From Eucalyptus grandis (lineage: Eukaryota > Streptophyta > Magnoliopsida > Myrtales > Myrtaceae), in contig NC_052616.1 of the NCBI RefSeq assembly GCF_016545825.1, forward strand, positions 55,042,337 to 55,106,336: DNA of 64,000 nucleotides, given 5' to 3'. The notes under the pieces were generated by a model. That model was not told where the DNA came from, made no database searches, and was given only the letters and a program-made list of their open reading frames with translations. Below, in pieces: positions 44,627 to 55,812 of the stretch. How positions within the stretch are numbered: the stretch's first letter is position 1; each line of letters opens with the position of its first letter. Position numbers and translations under genes: made by a program.

Positions 44627-45571
44627 TGTTGGAGAAAACTTCCGTATTTGTTTTGAAGCTGACAAAACGTTTCCATCGGTCTAGTCTGAAGACTTGCAGA
44701 CTCTTTCGTCAAAGTTTGAAAACCAGCGAATCACCAGACTCAATATTCAAAGTCTACTCTCACTGATAGTTTCTAGACCGTCGAAGAAGACTTATCCAGA
44801 ATTGAGTATTTCTTTAAGGATTTGATTCTATCAACTGAAGAAGATCTCTCGACTGGATATAGTATCTCGGAATTTATTACTTGTTTTTATTTAGGTAATT
44901 TAGATCCGTTGATTAGCGAAGCATACTTGGAAAGTTCTACTTATGGAAACCTAGATCCTAATTGTATGGGCAAGCAGGATTGGTGGGCTATCGTCATATT
45001 CCTTAAATAACTCGAGATCTCCCTAATTGATTATGTCCAACAGGTAGATTGGAAGAGCTCATTTGAAAAGTGCCAACGGGTATGAAGTCATGGAGGAGTA
45101 TATAAGGAAGACGTTCTAGTTATTTGAGTGTGTGCGCGATAGATAATTCCAAAGTCTGAAGCTCCTTGTTCTTTGCCAATTCAATTGTTGAGCGTAAACT
45201 TGTTTTCAAAAGAGAGTTTATACATTTGTGAGATCTTGAGGAAGTGTAGCAGAGTCTCTACACTGTGGAATCAATGACGTGATACTGTAACGACTATTTT
45301 GATTCATAGTGAAATCCAGCCGATGGGCTATCAGTACGGGAGAGTGGAGGTAGGCTTGGATTAAGCCAAACCACTATAAACCTTGTGTTCTTATTCTCTT
45401 CCTTAAACTCTTTTACTTTACTCGTAACTTTATTTAATTGTTAGAGTCTCGTTTCTATTTTAAAGTCTACTGTTAAACAGACTCAGGATAAGAGTAAAGT
45501 TTACACTATACTTTGCAAAAATTGTTTTAGCACCTATTCACCCCCTCTAGGTGCTCGTACTAGCATTCACA
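44627..45571 (+). repeat. Copia-2 5' LTR (945 bp)
   Basis: It starts TGTTGGAGAAAACTTCCGTA and ends 'ctagcattcaca'. The primer binding site TGGTATCAGAGC follows at 45,574-45,585. Confidence 0.92.
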
Positions 45572-45634
45572 ATTGGTATCAGAGCCTGTGTACTCATTTA
45601 AATTGAAGTGTTTTTACTTTAGAGTTAACGATCC

Positions 45635-47366
45635 ATGGCTAGTATGTTGGCTCCAGGTTTGGTTGAAGGGCAAAGCAATACCAGAACGCCTTACTTTGAT
45701 GGGAAGGAATACAATATATGAAAAAATAAAATGAAGGCATTCCTAAGATCAAAAGATCCTCTTAAGTGGGATGTGGTAGACAAAGGAATTATTCCTAAAA
45801 CTACAACAGTCTCAGAAAGGGGAAAAGAAGTTGTTGAGTCCAGCGAGATGATTCAAGAAGAGATAACCAAGAGACAAGCTCTTGATGCAAACGCAATTTA
45901 TTCTTTATATTATGCATTATCTCCTACTGAATATAATAGAATATCTTCTTGTGAAATAGCTAAAGAAGTCTGGGATAGATTGCACATCACCTATGAAGGA
46001 ACCGATCGAGTGAAAGAAACCAGAATCAATATTCTGCTTGGTCAATATGAAGCTTTCAGGATGAAACTAGGAGAATCTATCACTGACATGTTTAGTCGTT
46101 TTACAGAAATCGTGAATGGTCTTAAGTATCAAAGTCAACCAATCTATGGACTCATGAATGTTAACAAGTTACTGCGTGGACTTTCCAAAGATTGGAATCA
46201 CGTAAATACCTCAATAAGGGAGATACAAAGGATCATGCCACTCTCTATTGACGAATTGGTTAGCACTCTTCAGTCTTATGAAGTGGAGCAAATCAATGAA
46301 GATGAGGATCCCAAAGATAAAAAATCTATTGCATTAAAATCTAATGATGATTCTGATGTTACAGATTCAGAAGACGATATGGATGATGAAGAGCTTGCTC
46401 TCATGATAAGAAGGTTAAAAAAACTGAACAAAAAGGGAAGAAGATTCAATTGAAAGAAACAAAGTTCTCAAAAGTTTCAAAATAAATCAGCCGAGGATGA
46501 TGAATCCAATAAAGATGTGATTTGTTTTAAATGCAAGAAAAATGGACACATCAGACCCAACTATCCCTTACTGAAGAAAAAGAAAGGAAAAGCTGAGAAA
46601 TACAGAAAAGCTCTCAAAGCATAAACTTGGAGTGATACCGAGTGTGAAGAGAGTGATGATGCTTATGCTAATATTTTTCTAATGGCACAATCAGAATCGA
46701 TTCAGACTCGAGAAAGACTCGGACTGACATAATGAAATCGAGGTAAGTAATTTTAAATTTCCTACTAAAGTCTCTAAATATATTGATGAATTGTGTCTTA
46801 GTCTCAAAACCTCTCTTAAGAGGATTTTCGAACTAAAAAGGGAAAATTCTACACTGAAGCAACAGGAGACTGTTTGGAAAGAAAAAGTAGAAAATTTGGA
46901 TAAAAGTGTTATTACTTTGAAAGAAAATGCAGACTCTCTTTCAAAAGAAAATGCAGACTCTCTTTCAAAAGAAAATGCACTTTTGAAAAATGATATTTCA
47001 AGTATTTCAAAAAGGTTTTCTATAGGATCTGAGAAATTAGAAAAGATTCTTTTAGCACAAAGACCTTACTTTAACAAATCAGGTTTGGGAATGACTGCTG
47101 AAACCATTTCTCTAATTGATTTTCCAAAAGTAAAGGAAAGAATTAAACAAAGACCTACAAAAGATTTTTATAGAAATCATTTCCAAAAAATCTTTGTAAA
47201 ACCTATAGGCCGTAGTGCTCTTAAATGTTCTAAGTGCAACAGCTCAGAACATTTTGAGAAAGAATGTCCAATGGTTTGGAAACCTGTTAAGAAGGTTTGG
47301 GCAAAGACAATATATTGCACTAACTCCATTGGACCCAAAAATGTATGGGTACCAAAGAAAGCTTAA
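45635..47366 (+). pseudogene. Copia-2 gag with two zinc knuckles, few stops
   Basis: It starts MASMLAPGLVEGQSNTRTPY. A TGA replaces Trp near 45,719, then the frame is open from 45,731 to 46,453 (UBN2-type capsid part). The first knuckle, CFKCKKNGHIRPNYP, has Tyr in place of the last Cys. A frameshifted, stop-bearing acidic stretch follows. The region 46,791-47,366 is open again: a coiled-coil-like segment with an 8-codon direct repeat (ENADSLSK twice, about 46,924-46,972) and a second knuckle CSKCNSSEHFEKEC. It ends with TAA 47,364, at the same codon where copia-1 has TGA. The protein would form the capsid and bind RNA. Confidence 0.88.
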
Positions 47367-47387
47367 ATTCCTTTTTTAAATACAGGT

Positions 47388-50300
47388 CACTATCAAGAAA
47401 AAGGTTAAATGGTACTACTTGGATAGTGGATGCTCAAGACCTATGACAGGAGACTCAAGTTGTTTCATAAAGCTTATGCAAGTTAATGGTGGAAAAATTT
47501 CTTTTGGAGGAAATAGCAAAGGAAGAATTGTGGGATGTGGAACTATAAAGATTGGAAGTATCACAATCAACAATGTTTCCTTAGTGGAAGGACCTAACTA
47601 CAATTTGCTGAGTATCAACCAATTGTGCGACACAGGTTACAAAATCAATTTTCAAGAAGGAATATGCTCAGGAACCAGTAAAGACTCCTCTCAGACATTC
47701 ACGGGGTGAAGACATGGGAATATATATCTTTTGGATATCAAACCAGAAAAATCCCAATGTCTAATTTCAATTCAAGAGGAAGCAAATCTCTGGCATAGAA
47801 AACTTGGCCACATCAACATGAAGCAAATAGCCAAAATCTCTGCAAAGAAGCTTGTTCGTGGACTACCCAACCTGACATACCAAAAATCTGATTTATGCAC
47901 ACTGTGTATATTGGGAAAACATGTTAGAAATTCTTTCAAACCAATAAATCAAGTTTCCACTAATCGTGTGCTGCAGCTCTTGCATATGGATCTCTTTGGA
48001 CCAACCAGAACTCAGAGCATTGGAGGTAGGAAATATTGCCTAGTAATAGTGGATGATTATTCACGATTCATTTGGGCATATTTCCTAGCAAATAAGTCTG
48101 AAATTTTTTCTTATTTTATAAAATTTGCTAAGAAAGTTCAAAATGAGAAATGGTATGTTATTTCAAGTATATAGACAGACCATGGAGGTGAGTTTGAAAA
48201 TCAAGACTTTGCTAAATTCTATGATGAATCTAGTTTTCAGCATGTGTTCTCCTCACCATACACTCTAGAACAGAATGGAGTTGTGGAAATGAAGAATAGA
48301 TCGTTGCAAGAAATAGCTAGAACATTGTCAATTGAAAGTAACATTTCCTCTCATTTTTGGGCTGAAGCAGTTTCTACAGCGTGTTATATTATTAATAGAG
48401 TCTTCTTAAGGCCTATTTTGGAGAAAACTCCATATGAGTTGTTAATGGAAAGAAGCCAATTGTTTCCTATTTTCATGTGTTTGGATGCAAATGTTTTATA
48501 TTGAAAAATGCAAATGATTGAATTGGTAAGTTTGAAGAAAAATCAGATGAAGGCATCTTCCTTGGATATTCAACCACCAGCAAAACTTACAAAGTATACA
48601 ACAAAAAGACTCAATCTGTGGAGGAATCGATGAATGTCAAATTTCAAGACTTTATACAAAATCAATCGATTCAGACACAACCTGAAGAATCTGAACTTGC
48701 TCCAGACTTTTCAAAGTCTAAATCTCCAGAAGCAGCTCAGACTTCAGAAGACCAACAACGAATGATCGTTGAAGAATCAAATGAAGAAAAAGATCAACAG
48801 TCTGACAAATCAACCAGCAACTGGAAGCACAAGTCTAGTCATTCCAAAGAACCCATTATTGGTGACATTAATGAAGGAATTTGTACGAGATCCAAAAGGC
48901 GTGAAGAGTCTAGTGCTGTGGCTCTTATTTATGAAATAGAACCCAAGAGCATAGAAGAAGCTTTAACTAATGAAAGCTGGATTGAAACTACGCAAAAAGA
49001 ATTTAGGCAATTCAGTATCAATGATGTTTGGGAATTGACTCCTAAACCAAAAGGTTAATCTATCATTAGAGCTAAATGGGTTTTCAGGAACAAGATGAAC
49101 GAGAAAGGAAAAGTCATAAGGAACAAAGCAAGACTCGTGGCCAAAGGATATACGCAAGAAGAAGGGATAGACTATGATGAGACTTACGCACTAGTAGAAA
49201 GGTTAAAAGCAATTAGATTATTACTTGCTTTTGCTTGTTATAAGAATTTCAGGTTATTCCAAATGGACGTCAAAAGCACTTTCCTAAATGGATTTATCCA
49301 AGAAGAAGTCTATGTGAAACAATCTCCTGGTTTTGAAGACCTAAGGAAGCCGAGACTCTATATTCGCACCGAAAAGGCGTTATATGGTTTAAAGCAAACA
49401 CCTCGAGCTTGGTATGGCAGATTAAGTAAGTTTTTAATCTAAAATGGTTTTGTTAAAGGTAAAGTAGATACTACATTGTTTATCAAAAGAGAAAGCAAAA
49501 ACTTTTTACTTGTTCAAATTTATGTTGATGATATTATTTTTGGATCACCTAACGAAAGTCTGTGCAAGAAATTCTCTAAGACTATGCAGGATGAGTTTGA
49601 AATGAGCATGATGGGTGAACTATCATTCTTTCTCGGACTTCAAGTAAAACAATTGAAGGAATGAATTGTCATTCACCAAGAAAAATATGCTAAAGAACTT
49701 GTTAAAAAGTTCGGCTTGGAGAATTGCAAAAAGATTGATATACCAATGTCAAGTTCCTCGAAGCTGGACAAAGATGAAGGAGGAAAGAAAGTTGACCAGA
49801 AACTATACAGGAGTATAATTAGTTCACTTCTTTATCTTACTGCTTCTAAACCTGACATTTTGTTTAGTGTCTGTATTTGTGCCTGATTTCAATCAGATCC
49901 CAAAGAATCTCATTTAAGTGCTACAAAACACATCATCAAATACGTTGCATCAACCTCTAATTTAGGTTTCTAGTATCCTAAAGAAGAAGACTTTACTCTC
50001 ATTGGATATTTAGACGCAGACCTAGTAGGATGCAGAGTTGATAGAAAGAGCACCTCGGGCACTTGTCAATTACTTGGGAACGGGACTGTATCTTGGTTTT
50101 CAAGAAAGCAAAGTACTATAACTCTTTCAATAGTAGAAGCAGAGTATGTGGCTCTTGGAAGTTGTTGTTCACAAATTTTGTGGATAAAGCAACGGCTAAG
50201 AGACTTTGGAATCGAAGACTCATGCACTGAGATCAAATGTGACAACACCAGCGCGATTAATCTTACCAAGAATCCAATTCTTCATTCAAGAGCAAAGCAT

Positions 50301-50477
50301 ATAGAGATTCAACATCATTTTATTAGAGACCATGTTCAAAATGGAGAAGTCTTGATTTAATTCATTGACTCAAAGAATCAACTAGCGGACATCTTTACAA
50401 AACCTCTGGAGAAAAGTCAATTTGAGCTTATTCGTTCTAGACTCAATATCTTAAAGTCTGAAGAAGTTCAGACTTAG
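47388..50477 (+). pseudogene. Copia-2 pol (protease, integrase, RT, RNase H)
   Basis: The protease motif LDSGCSR is at about 47,419. The GAG-pre-integrase zinc finger (HRKLGHINM...CTLC) is complete at 47,793-47,910. The integrase core has HMDLFGP, TDHGGEF and NGVVE; one TAG separates the second Asp from the upstream frame (48,172). RT has FQMDVKSTFLNGF and YVDD at 49,521-49,532. RNase H has CRVDRKSTSGTC, then EAEYVALGS and a TAA at 50,358; it ends at TAG 50,475. Other stops lie at 49,056, 49,439, 49,662 and 49,884. It reads +1 relative to gag. More complete than copia-1 but not functional as it stands. Confidence 0.9.
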
Positions 50478-50905
50478 GGGTAAAAGTCTAAAGATATTCA
50501 GACTTAGAAGATCAAGATTTACGATTGTAAGTTATTTTCGTTTTAGAAATTTATCTCGGATAAAATCTTGAAAATGTATGTTCATCTATTAATCTGTAAT
50601 TGATTGATGTTATCTTCCCAGATTTTCGTGATTATTGCAATCATTCATTTTCGAAAAAGAAAATATCTTTTGAAATGACAGTTATCTATTTTTCAAAAAG
50701 GCAGTTATTTTTTGAAAATGCATTTTCTAATTTTCCTTTTACGTCGTTTTGTATGCCTCTTTTCAACTGCCTTATATACTGATCGTCTTCTTCACAAACC
50801 CTAAAAGCACAGAACATCACTTTCTTACTTTTACTCTCTAGTTTAATCTTCAAAGTTCTCACCTTTTTCGCGAATTGAGTTTGGAATCTCTCAAAGACTA
50901 TGAGA

Positions 50906-52893
50906 ATGGCTTCCCAAAGAAAGTCTTCAAGGATCGTGAACAGGGGACCACAACTCATGCGTGAGGGTCCTACACATTTTGACCTCACCGAGGAAGAAGA
51001 ATCTCTAAGACAACAGCAGAGCCCACAACATTCTCAACCGCGTCAATCTCCTCAAGCTAGACCTCAGGGTATTGATCATAGAGCGAAGGAAGAAATCATT
51101 GAAGGCGCAGAACCCCTAAGATCTCAAAAGCCCGCTTTTATCTTTAAGCTTTACTCTGCCTTGAAGAAGGGAGGCACTCCCTTGAAATATATTAATGAAT
51201 TTTTGAAAGAGAAAGGGTATCAAAATGAAACCCACTTTTTGCGAACAATGGAACGGTTGGGAGTTGCTCCTGCGGGGTCGGTAGAACGAGCGTTTGCAAA
51301 TATTCCAAGCAATCCATGTGTTGGAGGTCTTAATTAGCCTGATGGGAATGATGATGACAAAATATACACTCATTTTAAGCCTAGAATGAGTGTTGGGGCA
51401 AATATTCGAAGCAAAAGGACAGATTTATTTCGCTCGGATGAACACATGCGACTTTACTCTAAGTTGCTAAAGTGAGGGGTGATCAACCCAAGAACTGTGG
51501 ACTTTGATTTCCTTGATTCTCTGAATGTGAAGTTGCGAGAGAAATTCACTCTTCTTAATCTTGAACAATTTTGCTCTGAATTAACGGTGGCTCATCCAGA
51601 ACTCACTACGTACTTCTATTCTAATCTAAGTTTCTTGGATGCGAATAGATTTTATTTTAGTGTTCGAGACCAGGACTATATCGTTGACATGGACACATTG
51701 GTGAATGTGATTGGAGTAGAGCGAGGGGCATTCCAATCAATTAGTGTGTCTGTTGGTCGTGCGGCGGTAGAGCTTGTTCGGGATAGAATGGCAAAAGGAA
51801 GAATTTCGTACTTGAGGATGAATGCCTTAACATTTTGCTTCACAAGATCGTGATCAATTGCCTCAGACCCAAATCGACTTCAAAGACCAACGTCTCCAAC
51901 TCAGAAGCAAAGCTGATGTATGCTATCAACGTTGGCAAGAAGTTCTCTCTGCCTCACACAATCATGTTTCACGTGTATAGAACGATGGTGAAAGACAAAG
52001 GCCAACTTCCTTACTCAGCACTTGTTACAAAGCTATTTAGGCATTTCAATATTCAGCCTCCCAAGATTCTATGTGTTCGTACCTGTGAACAAATGGTGGT
52101 GGGACTAAAAATGGTTTCCAAAATGCAACTGAAGGAGCTAAACAAAGTGTTGGAGCGATTTAAGGAGAAAACGCCTATCAAGACTCACCAAGTTTCTTCG
52201 GCTGCAAAACGGAAAGGGAAAGAGCCAATGACTACTCCATCCAGGAAAAGAAGAGCACTCATCTTGGAGGATGACGAAGATGAGGACGAAATCACCATTT
52301 CCACTCTTGCATTGAGAAACCTACAAGATTCTGTTCCAAAGAAGAAGAGGGCAGATGTGAACAAGAAGAAATAGAGAATGAAGAGTAGTTCTCACTGCCT
52401 AAAGGCAATGAAACAGGGGGAGTTGCTGAGAAAAGAGGTACTTCTTCAATTGCTTTTACTAGTGAAGATGTTAGTCGTTCACCTGCAGATCCAGAAGACA
52501 TCTATGCCTCTCAATTTCCTAAGGAAGGTCATGAGGTTTCATCGCCAAATCTAGGTGCTCATACTGACTTGCCATCATCTGCCAATACTCCTATTGATCA
52601 TGCAGACAAGCACTCGGACTGGTAATATAACAGACTTTCGAAGACTGCTTGATGTTCTTATGGAGATGCGATGCCAGATTTATGCCCTGGGATGCGAAGT
52701 TCAGAACTTGCAGAATGCAGGTCAAGCCTCTTCAGTTTCTTTGCATGATCAAATTCATGCCCTTGCTCTTCAAGTTCAAGCTAATGCCAAGGGTGAAAAA
52801 GTGGCTCAACTGAAATAGGATTTGAAAAAGCTAGAAGGGATTATCTAGTCGATGGGAGATTTCCAGCTAGTTCGCGTTCCAAAACAATCCTAA
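50906..52893 (+). pseudogene. Copia-2 third ORF (ORF3, env-position), broken
   Basis: It begins MASQRKSSRIVNRGP; I chose ATG 50,906 over 50,900 because it aligns with the copia-1 start. Order: Gln/Arg-rich N-terminus; globular domain (INEFLKEKGYQNETHFLRTM; ELTTYFYSNLSFLDANRF; VDMDTLVNVIGVERGAFQ); 'VINCLRPKSTSKT' and 'LPYSALVTKLFRHFNIQPP' blocks; a basic/acidic linker; and a C-terminal segment (ALGCEVQNLQ...). Breaks: TAG 51,335, TGA 51,473-51,475 (same codon as in copia-1), a one-base deletion near 51,825, TAG 52,372 with a frame change, and later stops. The first domain resembles the 'putative plant transposon protein' family. No membrane segment is seen. Confidence 0.7.
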
Positions 52894-53257
52894 TTTCATT
52901 CTCTTTCCATCTCTACCTTTTTAATGCTGACAAAAATGGGAAGATGGTGCAGATTTGAGATTTAATTCCTGTTTGACTTGACTTTTGAATGACTTTACTT
53001 TTGTTTGGATGTTTGGTTGTGACTGGATTTGGATTTGGATTGTTTGATCGTTTAAATGTTTGTTGCAGTATCTTAAGTACTGTTGATATTTCATGGCAAA
53101 GATAGTTGTTTATTTACAGGACTAACTTATTTCCTGTGGATGCAGATTTAATGCTATCTTTACTAAGTCAATTATCTTTTGTGAGATATCCATGTTTGCT
53201 TGAGTATTGTTTTGCAAGTCAAAATATTCAAATCTGCAGGAAAGTTTTGTCACAATC

Positions 53258-53271
53258 AAAAAGGGGGAGAT
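53258..53271 (+). other. Copia-2 polypurine tract
   Basis: AAAAAGGGGGAGAT lies directly before the 3' LTR, the same tract as in copia-1. Confidence 0.8.
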
Positions 53272-54220
53272 TGTTGGAGAAAACTTCCGTATTTGTTTTG
53301 AAGCTGACAAAACGTTTCCATCAGTCTAGTCTGAAGACTTGCAGACTCTTTCGTCAAAGTCTGAAGACCGCCGAATCACCAGACTCAAGATTCAAAGTTT
53401 ACTCTCATTGACAGTTTCTAGACCATCGAATAAGACTTATCCAGAATTGAGTATTTCTTCAAGGATTTGATTCTATCAACTGAAGAAGATCTCTCGGCTG
53501 GATATAGCATCTCAGAATCTATTATTCGTTTTTATTCAGGTAATTTAGATTCGTTGATTGGCGAAGCATACTTGGAAAGTTCTACTTATGGAAACCTAGA
53601 TCCTGATTGTATGGGCAAGCATAATTGGTGGGCTATCGTCATATTCCTTAAATAACTCGAGATCTCCCTAATTGATTCTGTCCAACGGGTAGATTGGAAG
53701 AGCTCATTTGGAAAGTGCCAATGGGTATGAAGGCATGGAGGAGTATATAAGGAAGATGTTCTAATTATTCAAGTGTGTGCGCAATAGATAAATTCCAAAG
53801 TCTGAAGCTCCTTGTTCTTTGCCAATTCAATTGTTGAGCGTAAACTTGTACTCAAAAGAGAGTTTATACATTTGTGAGACCTTGAGGAAGTGTAGCGAGT
53901 CTCCGCAGACTTGTGGAATCAAGGACATGATACTATAACGACTCTTTTGATTCATAGTGAAATCCAGCCGATGGGTTGTCAGTGCGGGAGAGTGGACGTA
54001 GGCTTGGATTAAGCCGAACCACTATAAACCTTGTGTTCTTGTTCTCTTCCCTAAACTCTTTTACTTTACTCGTAACTTTATTTAATTGTTAGAGTCTCGT
54101 TTCTATTTTAAAGTCCACTGTTAAACAGACTCAGGATAAGAGTAAAGTTTACACTATACCATGCAAAAATTTGTTTTAGCACCTATTCACCCCCTCTAGG
54201 TGCTCGTACTAGCATTCACA
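53272..54220 (+). repeat. Copia-2 3' LTR (949 bp)
   Basis: It pairs with 44,627-45,571 and ends 'ctagcattcaca', followed by CCTTT. Confidence 0.92.
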
Positions 54221-54225
54221 CCTTT

Positions 54226-54537
54226 CTCTATTGCCTTAAATCGTGGTTTGTAAATTGGAGCGTGATTTCGCGGCCAACTTGATTTTTTCTCAAATGCTTT
54301 GATTCCTTCCCTTTTATCAAACTTCTTGCTTTTTTTATTCACTTGATTTCTTTGACCGAGAATTTGCTACCACATTTACTAAGATTTGAATATTCGCCAG
54401 AGCAAGGGTGGCTAATCAGAATTTCCACCTTCCATTCATAATCAATCAAATTTATCCTCCTCTTATTTTCCTTTTTATTTGCTTTGATGCAATTTTTATT
54501 TTATTTCTTTAGGGTTGTCAAAATTTAGGTGTCAACA
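54226..54537 (-). mobile_element. Gypsy LTR, right piece (start of the 3' LTR)
   Basis: The minus strand begins TGTTGACACCTAAATTTTGA at 54,537, a typical Tat-lineage LTR start. Directly upstream (on the minus strand) lies the polypurine-like AAAGAGGGACAC at 54,538-54,549. This fixes the 3' end of the gypsy internal region. Confidence 0.7.
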
Positions 54538-54804
54538 GTGTCCCTCTTTGAAGGTGAGCTCGCAAAGGTTGCATTCAAAGAAAAAATGATGCCTAAATTT
54601 TGACCGAGCACATGCAATGAATGTTATTTTTGTTGGAAAATGAATCCTATTTCAAAATGTAATGTATGATGCAAAAGGAGAGAACGTACCTGTAGTTATT
54701 TAACAATTAGTGTAGTAGAGCATCTTGAGGTACATGATAGATCTTCATTTATTCCACAAGTACTTGATCTTCATTCAGGTTCCTTGAAGAGTCTAATGAT
54801 TATC

Positions 54805-55812
54805 GTAATACCTAGATTCAAACTAAGGTATGATGAAAAAGATCGAAAAACATTCATATCCATAATAAATTGTTTAACGAAAAGATTTAAGACATTTAGA
54901 TCCAGACTGAAATGTCAAGATTTTGGGAGCTCGAAATACCTAGATTCGGATTAAGGTACAACGAGAAAGATTGAAAAACATTCATATTCAGAGTGAGATG
55001 TTCAACGGAAAGAATTAAGACATCCAAATCCAGATTGAGACGTCAAGATTTTGCAACTTGAAATACCTAGATCTAGATTAAGGTATAATGAGAAAGATCG
55101 AAAAACATTCATATCCAGAATGAGATGTTCAACGAAAAGAATTAAGACATCTAGATCCAGACTAAGATGTCAAGATTTTAGAACTCGAAATACCTAGATT
55201 CAGACTAAGGCATAACGAGAAAGATCGAAAAACATTCATATCCGGAATGAGATGTTCAACGAAAAGAATTAAGACATCTAGATCCAGACTGAGATGTCAA
55301 GATTTTGGAACTCGAAATGCCTAGATCCGGACTAAGGTATAGCGAAAAAGATAAAAAAACATTCATATCCAGAATAAGATGTTTAACGAAAAAAATTAAG
55401 ACATTCAGATCCAGATTGAGATATCAAGATTTTGGAACTCGAAATACCTAGATCCAGACTAAGGTATATTGAGAAAGATCGAAAAACATTTATATCTAGA
55501 ATGAGATGTTCAATGAAAAGAATTAAGACATCCAGATCCAAACTGAGATGTCAAGATTTTGGAACTCGAAATACCTAGATCCAGACTAAGGTATAACGAG
55601 AAAGATCGAAAAACATTCATATCCAGAATGAGATGTTCAACAAAGAGAATTAAGACATCCAGATCCAGACTGAGATGTCAAGATTTTGGAACTCGAAATA
55701 CCTAGATCCAGACTAAGGTATAATGAGAAAGATCGAAAAAGCATTCATATCCAGAATGAAATATTCAAAGAAAAGAATTAAGACATCCAGATCCAAACTG
55801 AGATGTCAACAA
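54805..55812 (-). repeat. Tandem array of about 128 bp, eight units, in the gypsy 3' region
   Basis: Each unit contains 'aatacctagatccagactaa', 'gaaagatcgaaaaacattca', 'atgagatgttcaac' and 'agacatccagatccagactg'. Unit starts lie near 54,807, 54,935, 55,062, 55,190, 55,315, 55,443, 55,569 and 55,697. Tandem repeats in the 3' untranslated region of Tat/Ogre elements are a known source of plant satellites. Confidence 0.9.

Larger units (their letters stand above)
44627..54220 (+). mobile_element. Copia-2: SIRE/Maximus-type Ty1/copia retrotransposon, decayed
   Basis: A complete 9.6-kb element with TG...CA LTRs and a perfect 5-bp duplication CCTTT (44622-44626 and 54221-54225). It has the same order as copia-1: gag, pol in +1 frame, ORF3, polypurine tract, 3' LTR. 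The LTRs differ at about one base in sixteen in the first 180 nt by eye, so it looks somewhat younger than copia-1. Several stops in gag, pol and ORF3 make it inactive. It inserted in the same gypsy LTR as copia-1. Confidence 0.9.

Noticed and set aside
44317..44766. 149-codon plus frame
   Set aside because: It spans the boundary of the gypsy LTR piece and the copia-2 LTR, so it cannot be an ancestral gene.
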